A stretch of 64,000 bases of DNA, taken from Bemisia tabaci (lineage: Eukaryota > Arthropoda > Insecta > Hemiptera > Aleyrodidae). The DNA lies in NCBI RefSeq assembly GCF_918797505.1, contig NC_092794.1:79583345-79647344 (forward strand), given 5' to 3'. Numbering within the stretch: the first letter of the stretch is position 1; each line of letters starts with the position of its first letter. The position numbers and the translations under genes are program-made. This document shows positions 11,933-23,721 of the stretch, one piece after another. Below the pieces are notes generated by a model. It did no database searches and was not told the origin of the DNA. It saw nothing but the letters and a program-made list of their open reading frames with translations.

Positions 11933-12125
11933 TAAGCTACTAAATACCTTGTGTAGTTATAATAATCACATGCGAAAACAATTGGTATCATTTCCTGTAA
12001 GGACGATGGAAGGAGGTCAAAATTATTTTATATAGTTGCATGGAGAAATCGTAACATAATTGCTACTTTTTCCATATATTCCATCCAAAATTGAGCAGTC
12101 TTGCCTAAATTTCCCTCTTTCACCT

Positions 12126-13427
12126 GGGTCATTCCACGTCAACGCAACCAAGGTCGGAACCCGACCCCCTCCGATTTGGCTAAAAATTGGTATACGGGGT
12201 CTTTACATCATTCTAAGAAACTAATTTTTTGAAGGGTTTTCCCATCCGATGCCCCGTTCGCGAGATATCGACCCCCAAAGATGGGGTGAATTTTAGTGAT
12301 ATTCAAAAACGCCCGTTTTAGCGATTCTCATTTTCTCGACTTCCCTCTCTTTGACTCTCCATAGCGAGACTCTGTATCAATCCATCATACTTTGAAAGAG
12401 AGTATCTAGACCAATTTTTCATGTAGATTCTGAATATGCCATCAAAATTGAGCTAAAAATTATTTAAACGGCCGTAATTTAGAGTTTTTCAAAATTTACG
12501 ATTTTTTCGCCATTCAATGTTCAAACTGAATTATCTAAAAAACAGTCTCTCCGATTTTCGATTTTTTTTTTATACTTCAAGCTTAGGATATATACTTTCG
12601 GTTGATATACTTTTTTTAATTGCCATCGGACGGTTAAGGGCCTAAAAAAATTCAAATAGGCCAAAAAAGGCTAAACATTGGTAAAAAAGGACGATTTTTC
12701 ACATGTTAATCCAAATATTTCGATAATGAACTCTTCAATTATCGATATTTTTTCCCACTTTACCCTCTAACATGTATAAAATCAGACTATCAACGCTTTC
12801 CATACATGCACCGATCGATCAACGGCCTGATGGAAACCGGAAACCGACCGAAAATCCTCGAAATTGACGCAAAAAGACGATTTTTCACACCGTAACCGAT
12901 ACATTCCATGGACTGTAACTGCAATTTCCAATTTTCTCGATCTATTTCAACCTTAAGGTGTTTACTTTCGAGTAATAAACCCTTACTATAACGTGCATCG
13001 ATGGGGCACGGATCCAAACGGAAGTGAAAACCGGCTGGAAATGCTAAAAAATGACGGGAAAAGGCGATTTATTGCAGAGTCAGGGGAGCATGTGTTCGAA
13101 AATTACGTCCCGTTTGCACGTTTGTGATGCAAGTTTACTCTCTTCATTTTGGTCCCTAGAATGAGAAAATCTTTGGTGGACTCTCCAATTTTGATGCCAA
13201 GGCCCCAAAAACAAGATGGCGGCCAAAATGGACGCTGAAATTGAAATTTTGGCAAAACGGCACAAAACGTCAAGAGAGGTGTCGATTCTCATGTTTTTTG
13301 GATCGTAGATTCCAGAAAAATTGTCATACAGACCCCTCGACCCACGGAAATGCCCAAAATCCAAGATGGCGGCCGATTTTGGCTCTTTAGCGGCTAAAAC
13401 GTCAAATGCGTAGCAAAGAGAGGAGTA
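12126..13427 (+). repeat. FB1 left arm
   Basis: Reverse-complement partner of 17675-18963. A 75-codon ORF in each arm translates identically and a 94-codon ORF differs only in the last residue, so arm identity is very high over at least those ~510 bp. It contains AAGATGGCGGCC-type motifs near 13214 and 13363. Confidence 0.9.
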
Positions 13428-13870
13428 AACACACTAGATATCTGTTTTCGAGGTCACAGATTCCAAAAAAATAGCAGAAAAAAATATTTCATGCCAAATG
13501 GTGCTGATTTGGACCATGCAAAGGCCGAACTCGGCAGTCATTTTGATTAGTGTGTTCAGGAACACTCTAATCGGAATAATTTTCCGGGTCAGTTTCTATA
13601 ATTAGCATTGTTGGTTTTTTTTAAGGTACCCCTGCAGAATATGGGTAAATTTGTTCTCAAATACACAATAAAACTATTCCGATGAGTTTTGACCCACTAA
13701 ATCTGAAAATTGCGTTTATTCTTCCGGATTACCCCTCAATTTTCCGGAAAACTAACCAGGATAATGACCATTATTTCGGGCGGAATCGGGTTTTCCAGAG
13801 AATGGAGATGTTGCACGAAAAAGGGATTTGCGATTTGATCATTGATTCTTATGTAAAAATTCGCGAGAAA

Positions 13871-15655
13871 CACGATGGTGCCACTGGTTTTCTCTGAAAT
13901 CATCTCCCAAGCTCAAAAAAAGCTCTCAAAGTGAGTCCAAAATAGAGGGGATATCCAATCCTACCCTGAGAGTCCATCTGTACATCAAAACAAACCCTCC
14001 ATGCAAAGATAGGGAGCAAATACATTAGCAGGGTTGCCGTGTTTTCAGTTTTGGAGTCCCCAAATAAAGTGGTAGCCCTGTCAATGTATTTGCTCCCTAG
14101 AGTCCCTTTATACTGAGAGTCAAGACAATGTGAATCCGTTTCTGATTGGTTCCCGTATTTTAGGCCTCCACAGTGTCACAAACGGGAATAAAGATTACAG
14201 TTTCACCGATTACAAAGATTATAATCTGGAATGGACCGGGGAACACAGATTAGTCCAGATCGCTAACATCGGCGGAGGAGCGTGAGTAGTTTTGTGAGCG
14301 CCATTGGCGGGAAAATCCATGGGCATTTAAAACTAGGAACCAAAACTGAAATTTTGGCTATTTTCAGCAGATTTTCGGCGGGAGAATACTTCTTTTTCAG
14401 ATTTTTGTGGGATGAAACGTTCCGAAGAATTCAAGAATTAGTTTCTCAGTAGAATTTATGTGGTTCAATATTTCCAGATTAAATAATTAAGGTGGAAATA
14501 AATAAAGAAGGAGAATTAATTAAAATACGAGTAAACAAGGCTAAAAATTATTGAAACACTAAAAGGTAAGACGTTTCGAGCTGCTTCCAGCTCATTTTCA
14601 GCTGCAAAAACACATAAAAACAAGTAAAAAATTGAGTGGCGACCTGACCTCAGCCGTTATCACGTAACCACTCATAATAACGGCTGGGGTCAGGTCGCCA
14701 CTCAATTTTTTACTTGTTTTTGCAGCTGAAAATGAGCTGGTAGCAGCTCGAAACGTCCTGCCTTTAAGTGTTTCAATAATTTTTAGCCTTGTTTACCCGT
14801 ATTTTAATTAATTCTCCTTCTTTATTCGTATAATCGGGCTATGTTTTTGTGCTTTATCGGTGGAAATAAACAAATCAGAGTTCATCAGTATACTGAGTAG
14901 ATAACATTATTGAAAAAATTTGCAGATTATAATATATCATATTTTTGAAGTTTAAAGCCTTAGAAACCGAAAATTAAAGCAAAATCCTGCCAAAATGAGA
15001 CTTTTGGTTCCTAGTTTTGAATTCCCGCCAGGCCCCCATGAGAGCAGTTAATTGCTACCAACTGTTGTAAGAAAATTGGAACAGAATACTTAGCATAACA
15101 GTACTTGATAAAATCTTATTTGATCAAAAACCATTATTACACATTACTATTTATACTTTTTTCAAGCTTTATAATCAGATTCAATAGGAAATTTCTCTCG
15201 ATCTGGTCAAGTTCTTTCACTACTGGTAGTGCCATCAATTTTCTAAAGTTGCCTAACCTGTAGCAAAAATTACTCACGCTTCTGAAGCATTGGCTAGATT
15301 GGATGTTAGCGATCTGGACTAATCTGTGCCGGGGAATTACGGGTTCGGCAAGGAACAAACGGAATGAGGGAAGGAACGAAGAAAGGAATTCGAGAATGGG
15401 CCGATCAAAGATTACGAAAAACGTTCAATTTCTGTAATCTTTATTCCCGTTTGTGACTCCATGAGGGGTGTTATCTTGACTCTCAGTATAAAGGGACTCT
15501 ATTGCTCCCTATCTTTGCATGGAAAGTTTGTTTTGATGTAGAGGTGGAGTCTCAGGGTAGGGCGGGATATCCCCTCCATTTTGATCTAAACTTGAGAGCT
15601 TTTTTGAGCTTGGGAGTTGCTTTCAGAGAAAACCAGTGGCACCATCGTGTTTTTC
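13871..15655. mobile_element. Nested foldback inside FB1 (family of 5091-5434)
   Basis: The arms are about 13871-14271 and 15299-15655. The outer ends read CACGATGGTGCCACTGG and the reverse complement; the inner ends meet at CAGATCGCTAACATC and GATGTTAGCGATCTG. The arms differ by several indels, so this insertion looks older than the FB1 arms. The spacer contains a separate perfect hairpin element. Confidence 0.75.
14504..14824. repeat. Near-perfect hairpin, ~150 bp stem
   Basis: Arms 14504-14665 and 14680-14824 start AATAAAGAAGGAGAATTAAT and end in the reverse complement. The loop is only about 15 bp (around GTAACCACTCATAAT). GGTGGAAATAAA occurs on both sides (near 14491 and 14859) and may mark a duplication or an outer edge. 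A foldback MITE is likely. Confidence 0.8.
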
Positions 15656-15913
15656 GCGAACTTTTACGTAAGAATCGACGGTCAAATCGCAAAACCCTCA
15701 CAAATGCAACAACTCCATTGTAGGGTGATGGAAAAAACGGAGGTTCCCGGATTCAGCCCCTCAAAATACGTAGGAATCACCTTCCCAAGTAGCATTTTGC
15801 AACGAAAAAATTGCAATTTAAATGAAATAAAATTTCCAGATGATTTCAACTTTCTTGCAAGAAAATTGCAATTATTTTACAACATCTGACCCCCTCATTG
15901 TAAAAAAGTTACA

Positions 15914-16124
15914 ATTTTTTTTTTTGCAAAGAAATTTCAATATTGACGACCTTTAAATTTCAACCCCTAAATTTTCCGGGGAAATTATAATAATTCGAAC
16001 CCATGCTTACCTAATGTCCTACGACGTTTAGCAGCATAAAATACCGGACGCCCTTGAGTGGGCTTGAACCCGACCCGCGAACGTCGTAGCGGTGCACTCT
16101 TCCACTGAGCTACAGGGAGCTGAT
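15914..16124 (-). mobile_element. Possible tRNA-derived SINE
   Basis: On the minus strand, an A-box-like TAGCTCAGTGGAAGAGTGC lies just inside 16124. A B-box-like GGGTTCAAGCCC follows about 35 bases on, and a short A-run occurs about 210 bp from the head (T-run near 15915-15925 on the plus strand). Stem pairing is imperfect, so it is not a clean tRNA gene. Either a tRNA pseudogene or a SINE head would explain it; the A-run could be chance in this AT-rich setting. Confidence 0.4.
16062..16124 (-). other. tRNA-like segment with degenerate folds
   Basis: D-arm and T-arm box sequences are recognisable. The acceptor stem pairs poorly (TCCCTG against CAAGGGCG), and the T-stem has a mismatch. It is best read as a tRNA-derived promoter or pseudogene. 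I would not assign an anticodon. Confidence 0.45.
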
Positions 16125-16899
16125 GATGAGCTTGGTTGAAATCACGCCTGTTAAGGCTGTTATCGCATGCATCGCGTCAGTGCGTGGTTCAACATTCATC
16201 ATAGATTTGATTAACGCCGTTTTTCTCAGGCTTCTTTCTTTTGCCTATTATTTATTTTTTTTCGTGTTATTTATTTTTTTTCATATTTTTTTTGTCTGAT
16301 TTTTTTTTTTCGATATCACGTAATAGGTACTCACACTAAATTTACACCGGTGTAAATTACACCACATACTAACTTGAGAACTTAAAAATATTTTCAAAAC
16401 TTTCTTAAGGAATATTTTTAACATGCATGTTTACAGGCAATATTTTTGAATTATTTTAAAAATATTTTTTGTAAACATTTTCAAAATATTCCTTTAAAAT
16501 GTTTTAAAAATATTTTGAAAATATTTTACTTACAATATTGCCATGAAAATATTTGATAAAGGTGACAATATTTTCAAAATATGTTGGGCTATATGGGTTA
16601 GGTGAGACATTTAAGTCGAAAAAACTTTAAAACAACTAGAGAATTGGATGCCAGGCACATGGCGTGAATTTGTTACAACATGATTGCACCGAAATTGCAG
16701 TCTTTATAGTGCCTTGAAAAAGAAGGTTAGGCAACAAGCATAATCTACATTTCTTGCAAACTTATTGCAATAAAATTGCAACTTTTTAAGCGCCTTCAAA
16801 TGAACGTATAGGCAACAAGCAAAAATTGCAATCAACTCACAATCCATTGCAATGAAATTGCAATCCATGCTACTTGGGCTTATCTCATCGGGGAGACAT

Positions 16900-17525
16900 G
16901 GTTGTAATTTTTTTGCTTGTTAAACAGTGCCATTGCCGGGGAGTGCCTGATACTCCCAATTTCGATAGTAATTAATATATTACACATACATACAAAGCTG
17001 CTTTTATAGCGATCTCTGGCGCTCTGCGACACCTTACTACCGCCTAAGTTCCCGATCCTCCTAAGGCCTTTCAGGGAGTTCACATACCCTCATTTTTCTA
17101 AATCCCTGTGTCGCCACCCTTTCACTGGGCATCCCCTTTGTCTTCTTCCAGGAGGAACCCAATCAAGCATCTTTTACGGCAGTCCTTCGTTCGTCATTCT
17201 ATTGACATCGCCAAACCAGTCAAGCTGTCTGATCATGCTGTCGAATACGATGTCATTTTCGACTCCCATGATCTGACGCACTCTTTCATTGCGGACCCGA
17301 TCGCTTTTAAAAATTCCTACAGCGACCTCCTCCAGAAATCCATTTCCGTTGCTCTTAGCATCCCCCGTGTCCGTTCCTTCAGCTGCCAAACTTCACTGTC
17401 ATATGTAAAAATACTTTGGTCTTCGCAATTGAAAATTTTCCTCTTGTTCTCTTTAGAAATCTACGGATCCCGGAGGATTCCGTTGAATATAGCTGTAGCC
17501 TTCCTTGCTAAGATGTTTCTTTCCT
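16900..17525 (-). pseudogene. Non-LTR retrotransposon RT C terminus plus 3' UTR
   Basis: Minus-strand translation gives the post-RT region common to many insect LINEs: a KRTRGKFSI-type segment, then DRVRNERVRQIMGVENDI, QLDWFGDVNRMTNEGLP, a stop, and MLDWVPPGRRQRGCP. The RMxxxxLPKKxxxW.PPGRRxRGRP pattern is characteristic. There are in-frame stops and frameshifts, so it is dead. The UTR is about 16900-17090. The plus-strand 172-codon ORF over the same DNA is its antisense shadow. Confidence 0.7.
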
Positions 17526-17674
17526 TTATTCCTTATCCGTTCTTCCATCCTGGGTCAACAGAACCCCCAAGGACCTATAGTGCGCCTTTGATCTGCTGCC
17601 CATCCTCCAACTCAATGCTATGTTGATCACCAATAGTTTTATTGCGTGAACATATTTACCTATATTACGGCTCT

Positions 17675-18963
17675 GCTCCGCATTTGACGTTTTAGCCGCT
17701 AAAGAGCCAAAATCGGCCGCCATCTTGGATTTTGGGCATTTCCGTGGGTCGAGGGGTCTGTATGACAATTTTTCTGGAATCTACGATCCAAAAAACATGA
17801 GAATCGACACCTCTCTTGACGTTTTGTGCCGTTTTGCCAAAATTTCAATTTCAGCGTCCATTTTGGCCGCCATCTTGTTTTTGGGGCCTTGGCATCAAAA
17901 TTGGAGAGTCCACCAAAGATTTTCTCATTCTAGGGACCAAAATGAAGAGAGTAAACTTGCATCACAAACGTGCAAACGGGACGTAATTTTCGAACACATG
18001 CTCTCCTGACTCTGCAATAAATCGCCTTTTCCCGTCATTTTTTAGCATTTCCAGCCGGTTTTCACTTCCGTTTGGATCCGTGCCCCATCGATGCACGTTA
18101 TAGTAAGGGTTTATTACTCGAAAGTAAACACCTTAAGGTTGAAATAGATCGAGAAAATTGGAAATTGCAGTTACAGTCCATGGAATGTATCGGTTACGGT
18201 GTGAAAAATCGTCTTTTTGCGTCAATTTCGAGGATTTTCGGTCGGTTTCCGGTTTCCATCAGGCCGTTGATCGATCGGTGCATGTATGGAAAGCGTTGAT
18301 AGTCTGATTTTATACATGTTAGAGGGTAAAGTGGGAAAAAATATCGATAATTGAAGAGTTCATTATCGAAATATTTGGATTAACATGTGAAAAATCGTCC
18401 TTTTTTACCAATGTTTAGCCTTTTTTGGCCTATTTGAATTTTTTTAGGCCCTTAACCGTCCGATGGCAATTAAAAAAAGTATATCAACCGAAAGTATATA
18501 TCCTAAGCTTGAAGTATAAAAAAAAAATCGAAAATCGGAGAGACTGTTTTTTAGATAATTCAGTTTGAACATTGAATGGCGAAAAAATCGTAAATTTTGA
18601 AAAACTCTAAATTACGGCCGTTTAAATAATTTTTAGCTCAATTTTGATGGCATATTCAGAATCTACATGAAAAATTGGTCTAGATACTCTCTTTCAAAGT
18701 ATGATGGATTGATACAGAGTCTCGCTATGGAGAGTCAAAGAGAGGGAAGTCGAGAAAATGAGAATCGCTAAAACGGGCGTTTTTGAATATCACTAAAATT
18801 CACCCCATCTTTGGGGGTCGATATCTCGCGAACGGGGCATCGGATGGGAAAACCCTTCAAAAAATTAGTTTCTTAGAATGATGTAAAGACCCCGTATACC
18901 AATTTTTAGCCAAATCGGAGGGGGTCGGGTTCCGACCTTGGTTGCGTTGACGTGGAATGACCC
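17675..18963 (-). repeat. FB1 right arm
   Basis: Inverted copy of 12126-13427. The inner edge lies in CTGCTCCGCATTTGACG; the outer edge is GCGTTGACGTGGAATGACCC. One visible difference from the left arm is TCTCCTGACTC near 18002 against CCCCTGACTC. Confidence 0.9.
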
Positions 18964-19823
18964 ACCTCTAAGTTGAATTTTTAATACTAGTCAGGGAGAA
19001 ATACGGTTTGACCCGGAACAAATTGCATAACAATTTATTCCTGTGTAAACGTCATCAGTAGGTCCTCCTGAACAACATACAAAAAGTTTACCACGGTCCG
19101 ACCCCGGAACACCCCCCAAAATGACGAAAATTCAAATTGGCGGCTATAATAAGGGCCTATGGGATTTCGGTATTTTAAAATGTTCCTATAGTGTCATGTG
19201 AGGTATCATTTCCTATGTAATTTTGGTCGCAGATTTCATTTCTGCAGTCCAAAAAGCCCCTAGGTCAAAGGGGGTGACCCAAATCCAAGATGGCGGCCAA
19301 ATTTGAAATGCAAGAGGGTCATTTTTCAATTTTTACGTGATTGGGCAAGTGAGGTGTCGTTTCCAATGTAATTTTGATCGTGCATTTCATTAATGATGTC
19401 AAGACAGCTCCCCGGTCAAAGGGGGTGCTCTAAATCCAAGATGGCGGCTAAATTTGAAAGACAGGAGGGTGAATTTTTTCGATTTTTACGTAAAAAATGA
19501 GATTGAGGTGTATCAATTCTTATGAAATTTTGGTTGTAAATTTCATGTCTCAAGTCAAAACAGTCCCCCTGCTTATAGGGAGTGCCCGAAATTCAAGATG
19601 GTGGCTAAATTCGAAAGGCGGAAGGGTGCATTTTTGAAAAAAAGTTCACCGAACAAGGCAAGGAAGGTGACTATTCCGTGTATTTCTAGTCGACAAGTCT
19701 AAATTAAACGTAAAAGATGAATTTTACTTCTTTCATTTTTCAAGTTTTCATTCATTTATCCCCATTGACAAGCATCTGGATCGGCTTATCCTTCATCAAT
19801 TGGTTTCGAAAGACCCAGATAAC

Positions 19824-20440
19824 AATGGGCCTGTTGCAAACTTTTGCTAGAGCAGAATTAAGAGTTGTTTCCTATAGATTATGCCTCAAAAATCACGATG
19901 AGCGCATCGGCAAAGTCTGAAATGCACTCATAAATTCACAATCTGCGTAAGAAATTTGCGTTTTTTTGAGCTTCCCGCTTCAAAAACGATACTACTGCAC
20001 AGGTGAACATTTTGTTAGAGGAGTCGCTCCATTGTCAGCAATATTCATCATGGCTGACGCTTGCGCAGTTCCTCGCGTAATTCGAGGAGAGTTCAAGGTC
20101 AATCAAGGCGGGCGAGGAAAATATAGACGTAAACTTGCCGATTGTTATCTGGTTTAATCCTGTTCAGGTGCTATCTCGTCCTATCACACGTTTTTTGGCG
20201 GATTGGCATCGGCCATGATGAGTATTGCCGACGATGGGACGACTCCTCTAACAATGTTCACCTGTGCCGTAGTATCGTTTTTGAAGCGGGAAGCTCAAAA
20301 AACCGCAAATTTCTTACGCAGATTGTGAAGTTATGAGTGCATTTTAAACTTTGCCGATGCGCTCATCGTGATTTTTGAGGCATTATCTATAAGAAACAAC
20401 TCTTAGTTTTGCTCTAGCAAAAGTTTGCAACAGGCCCATT
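19824..20440. mobile_element. Foldback with AATGGGCCTGTTGCA ends
   Basis: Arms about 19824-20062 and 20207-20440. The outer ends are AATGGGCCTGTTGCAAAC and its reverse complement; the inner ends are TCATCATGGC and GCCATGATGA. The spacer is about 145 bp. It sits next to the CCCAGATAAC end at 19815, which it appears to interrupt. Confidence 0.75.
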
Positions 20441-21202
20441 TCAATGTTGACAACAACGTAGAATTCCATGTTTCTCGTGAAACCTTCCACGTGGAAAGCA
20501 ACGTGTAATTCTACGTGGATTTCCATGTATTAAGTACCGTTTCCGGAACGTTGCAGTGTCTACATTGCAGGGACCACTATTGGCAAAAATGGGCTTTTGG
20601 CGGACAAAAATCCATAACTTTCTTATTAATTGAAACTTCTGCTTGAAAATTGGCATAGTGACTCTTGGAGGTATACAGAGATGCCCTGTAGCCCCAAAAA
20701 AATTTTGTTCCCATTTCCCGCCATTACAGGGGTCCTCAAAGTTCAAAATGGCGGCAAAGCAGAACACTTGTGAAGAAACTATGAACCAGAGGGTTTCTTT
20801 CTCCGCGAAATACATCGAGATACATATCGATTCCTATGTAATTTTCGTCGTAGATTCCGAATTTGGCCTTTTCAACATAATTTCCATTAATACGCTAAAA
20901 TAGCCCGGAATTGAAGGTTTTTCAAGCGAACATCTTAAAAAACACATCAGATAACACAGGATACACACACACACACACACACACAAGACCAGATACAACA
21001 CAGGACACAGGACCAGATAGGTATGATTTAATTTTAAATGTAAACTATGGTAGCAGGAATCAAAGTTAGTATCAACACACTCTCACATGCGTGCAAAAAT
21101 TGAAAAAGGACCGAAAATTGAAAAAAAATGGGCTAAAAAATGCAGGTTCTGGATAAAATACTCAGAGTTTTCAGCTTACCTTGGGGCCGGAAAAATGTTC
21201 TT

Positions 21203-22270
21203 CGACTTGGTCCAACCGGAAATGACTAAATACCTGTTCTACAACATATTTCTGAGTTGTATACGAAATTTCAGCGAAATTCGCCTGCAAATAGGCGAGA
21301 TATAGGCGGATTAGTAACGTAATTTTGCCCAAAATCATCGTTTTTTATACCTTAAATCGCATAAGCTGAAGCGGGAAAATTTTTCTCCGACTTGGTCCAA
21401 CCGGAAATGACTAAATACCTGTTCTACAACATATTTCTGAGTTTTATACGAAATTTCAGCGAAATTCACCTGCGAATAGGCGAGATTTAGGCGGATTAGT
21501 ACTTAACGTAATTTTGCCCAAAATCATCGTTTTTTATACCTTAAATCGCATAAGCTGTAGCGGGAAAATTTTTCTCCGACTTGGTCCAACCGGAAATGAC
21601 TAAATACCTGTTCTACAACATATTTCTGAGTTGTATACGAAATTTTAGCGAAATTCGCCTGCGAATAGGCGAGATTTAGGCGGATTAGTAACGTGATTTG
21701 CCCAAAATCACCTATTTTTTGTACCTAAATCGCATACGCTGAAGCGGGAAAATTTTTCTCCGACTTGGTCCAACCGGTAATGACTAAATACCTGTTCTAC
21801 AACATTTCAAGCGAAAACGTCAGCGAAATTCGCCTGCGAATAGGCGAGATATAGGCGTGTACGATTTTGACTGTATCATGTATATATCTCTTGTATGTAT
21901 CTATGGTTACGCACCACCACTTGTCTTTCTGATCCTCTCTCACGTTCATACACGCTCTTCTGATCCCGAAAGATTTGTCCTTATTTCCTTCCCATTCCCC
22001 CCTTTTCCCTACAAGGCGGATTAGTAACGTAATTTTGCTCAAAATCATCGTTTTTTACCTTAAATCGCATAAGCTGAAGCGGGAAAATTTTTCTCCGACT
22101 TGGTCCAACCGGAAATGACTAAATACCTGTTCTACAACATATTTCTGAGTTGTATACGAAATTTCAGCGAAATTCGCCTGCGAATAGGCGAGATATAGGC
22201 GGATTAGTAACGTAATTTTGCTCAAAATCACCTGTTTTTTATACCTTAAATCGCATAAGCTGAGGCGAAA
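21203..22270 (+). repeat. Five ~185 bp tandem units
   Basis: CGACTTGGTCCAACCGG starts at 21203, 21388, 21577, 21761 and 22096, giving spacings of 185, 189, 184 and 335 bp. The last interval holds a ~150 bp insertion (about 21858-22014). Each unit includes GCGAAATTCGCCTGCGAATA and CGCATAAGCTGAAGCGGG. Three inverted units follow at about 22590-23095. Confidence 0.9.
21858..22014. other. Insertion within one satellite unit
   Basis: About 155 bp of unrelated, pyrimidine-rich sequence interrupts a unit. GGCG occurs on both sides of the insert and once in intact units, which suggests a 4 bp target duplication. No inverted ends or coding content are visible. Confidence 0.5.
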
Positions 22271-22589
22271 ATATAATTTCGAATGACTCTTTTTCCCTTT
22301 TTTAATCTCGATTTTTTCTGTTCAAAAATATTTCAGTATTTGGAAAAGAAGGATTCTCTGCAATGTGAAACTTCCGAGTCCCAGTTGATCCCAATTTCGT
22401 TTCCGTACAAACAGTAGAAATTTAGTTGTGGTGACTAACTGTTCAGTTGTCGGTACACATAATTTTTCATTGCTTCTAAACTGAGCTTTACTTTCTCTAA
22501 ACAGTCTGCTCCTGCAACTAAATTACTTGTCACTGTAACAAATCAAAATGGTGGTCAACTGGGACGCAGAAGTTTGTTACTGCAGCGTA

Positions 22590-23095
22590 TATTTAGCGTA
22601 TATTTTCAGCGTATCCGCCTATATCTCGCCTATTCGCAGGCGAATTTCGCTGAAATTTCGTATACAACTCAGAAATATGTTGTAGAACAGGTATTTAGTC
22701 ACTTCCGGTTGGACCAAGTCGGAGAAAAATTTTCCCACTCCAGCTTATGCGATTTAGGTACAAAAAATAGGTGATTTTGGGCAAAATTACGGTACTAATC
22801 CGCCTAAATCTCGCCTATTCGCAGGCGAATTTCGCTGAAATTTCGTATAAAACTCAGAAATATGTTGTAGAACAGGTATTTAGTCATTTCCGGTTGGACC
22901 AAGTCGGAGAAAAATTTTCCCGCTTCAGCTTATGCGATTTAAGGTATAAAAAACGATGATTTTGGGCAAAATTACGTTACTAATCCGCCTATATCTCGCC
23001 TATTCGCAGGCGAATTTCGCTGAAATTTCGTATACAACTCAGAAATATGTTGTAGAACAGGTATTTAGTCATTTCCGGTTGGACCAAGTCGAAGA
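22590..23095 (-). repeat. Three inverted copies of the ~185 bp unit
   Basis: The reverse complement CCGGTTGGACCAAGTCG occurs near 22706, 22892 and 23077. It faces the plus-oriented array across about 300 bp of unique sequence. Confidence 0.9.
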
Positions 23096-23721
23096 ACATT
23101 TTTCCGGCCCCAAGGTAAGCTGAAAACTCTGAGTATTTCATCCAGAACCGGCATTTTTTAGCCCATTTTTTTTTCAATTTTCGGTCCTTTTTCAATTTTT
23201 GCACGCATGTGAGAGTGTGTTGGTACTAACTTTGATTCCTGCTACCATAGTTTACATTTAAAATTAAATCATACCCATTATCTGATGTGTTTTTTAAGAT
23301 GTTCGCTTGAAAAACCTTCAATTCCGGGCTATTTTAGTGTATTTATGGAAATGTGGTTGAAAGAACTTGAATTTGAGAAATTTTAAAGGCCAAATTCGGA
23401 ATCTACGACGAAAATTACATAAGGAATCGATATGTATCTCGATGTATTTCGCGGAGAAAGAAACCCTCTGGTTCATAGTTTCTTCACAAGTGTTCTGCTT
23501 TGCCGCCATTTTGAACTTTGAGGACCCCTGTAATGACGGGAAATGGGAACAAAATTTTTTTGGGGCTACAGGGCATCTCTGTATACCTCCAAGAGTCACT
23601 ATGCCAATTTTCAAGCAGAAGTTTCAATTAATAAGAAAGTTATGGATTTTTGTCCGCCAAAAGCTCATTTTTGCCGATAGTGGGACGTGGCAGTGACTAC
23701 ATTGAACGGACGTGCAGTAAC

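Larger units (their letters stand above)
15784..16878. mobile_element. CCCAAGTAGCA TIR element rich in ATTGCAAT and AAATATTT
   Basis: The 12 bp TIRs are CCCAAGTAGCAT (15784-15795) and ATGCTACTTGGG (16867-16878). CTT flanks both sides and may be a 3 bp duplication. The interior is filled with ATTGCAAT-like and AAAATATTTT-like short palindromes (15800-15930, 16380-16600, 16740-16870). No coding capacity is seen. A SINE-like tRNA-derived segment lies inside. Confidence 0.6.
12126..18963. mobile_element. Giant foldback element FB1, copy 1 (6.8 kb)
   Basis: Terminal inverted arms of about 1.3 kb each (12126-13427 and 17675-18963) start GGGTCATTCCACGTCAACGC and end in the reverse complement. ACCT flanks both ends (12122-12125 and 18964-18967). 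The interior holds element-specific sequence also present in the second copy (13428-13700), a nested foldback, a CCCAAGTAGCA element and a LINE tail. No transposase is seen. Matching short ORFs in the two arms exist only because the arms are near-identical. A shorter copy is at 45386-47137. Confidence 0.85.
20566..23690. mobile_element. FB-like element with satellite-type arms
   Basis: The outer arms (20566-21200 and ~23090-23690) are long inverted copies. Inside them, tandem units of about 185 bp are arranged in opposite orientation toward the centre. The left arm alone has a (CA)n expansion with about 60 bp of extra sequence at 20960-21020. The arms carry TTCAAAATGGCGGC. The unit-based arms resemble the structure of Drosophila FB elements; relationship is not claimed. 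Confidence 0.75.

Noticed and set aside
13080..13364. 94-codon ORF conserved in both FB1 arms, and a 75-codon ORF at 12790-13017
   Set aside because: Conservation follows from near-identity of the arms. In the second FB1 copy the frame is altered. No motif is recognisable.
16062..16124. Functional tRNA gene
   Set aside because: Acceptor and T-stem pairing are too poor; best seen as tRNA-derived.
17108..17626. 172-codon plus-strand ORF
   Set aside because: Antisense of the LINE RT C terminus, which gives family motifs on the minus strand.
21203..23095. CRISPR-like array
   Set aside because: Units are ~185 bp, directly adjacent and inverted as a group. There are no short repeats with unique spacers.
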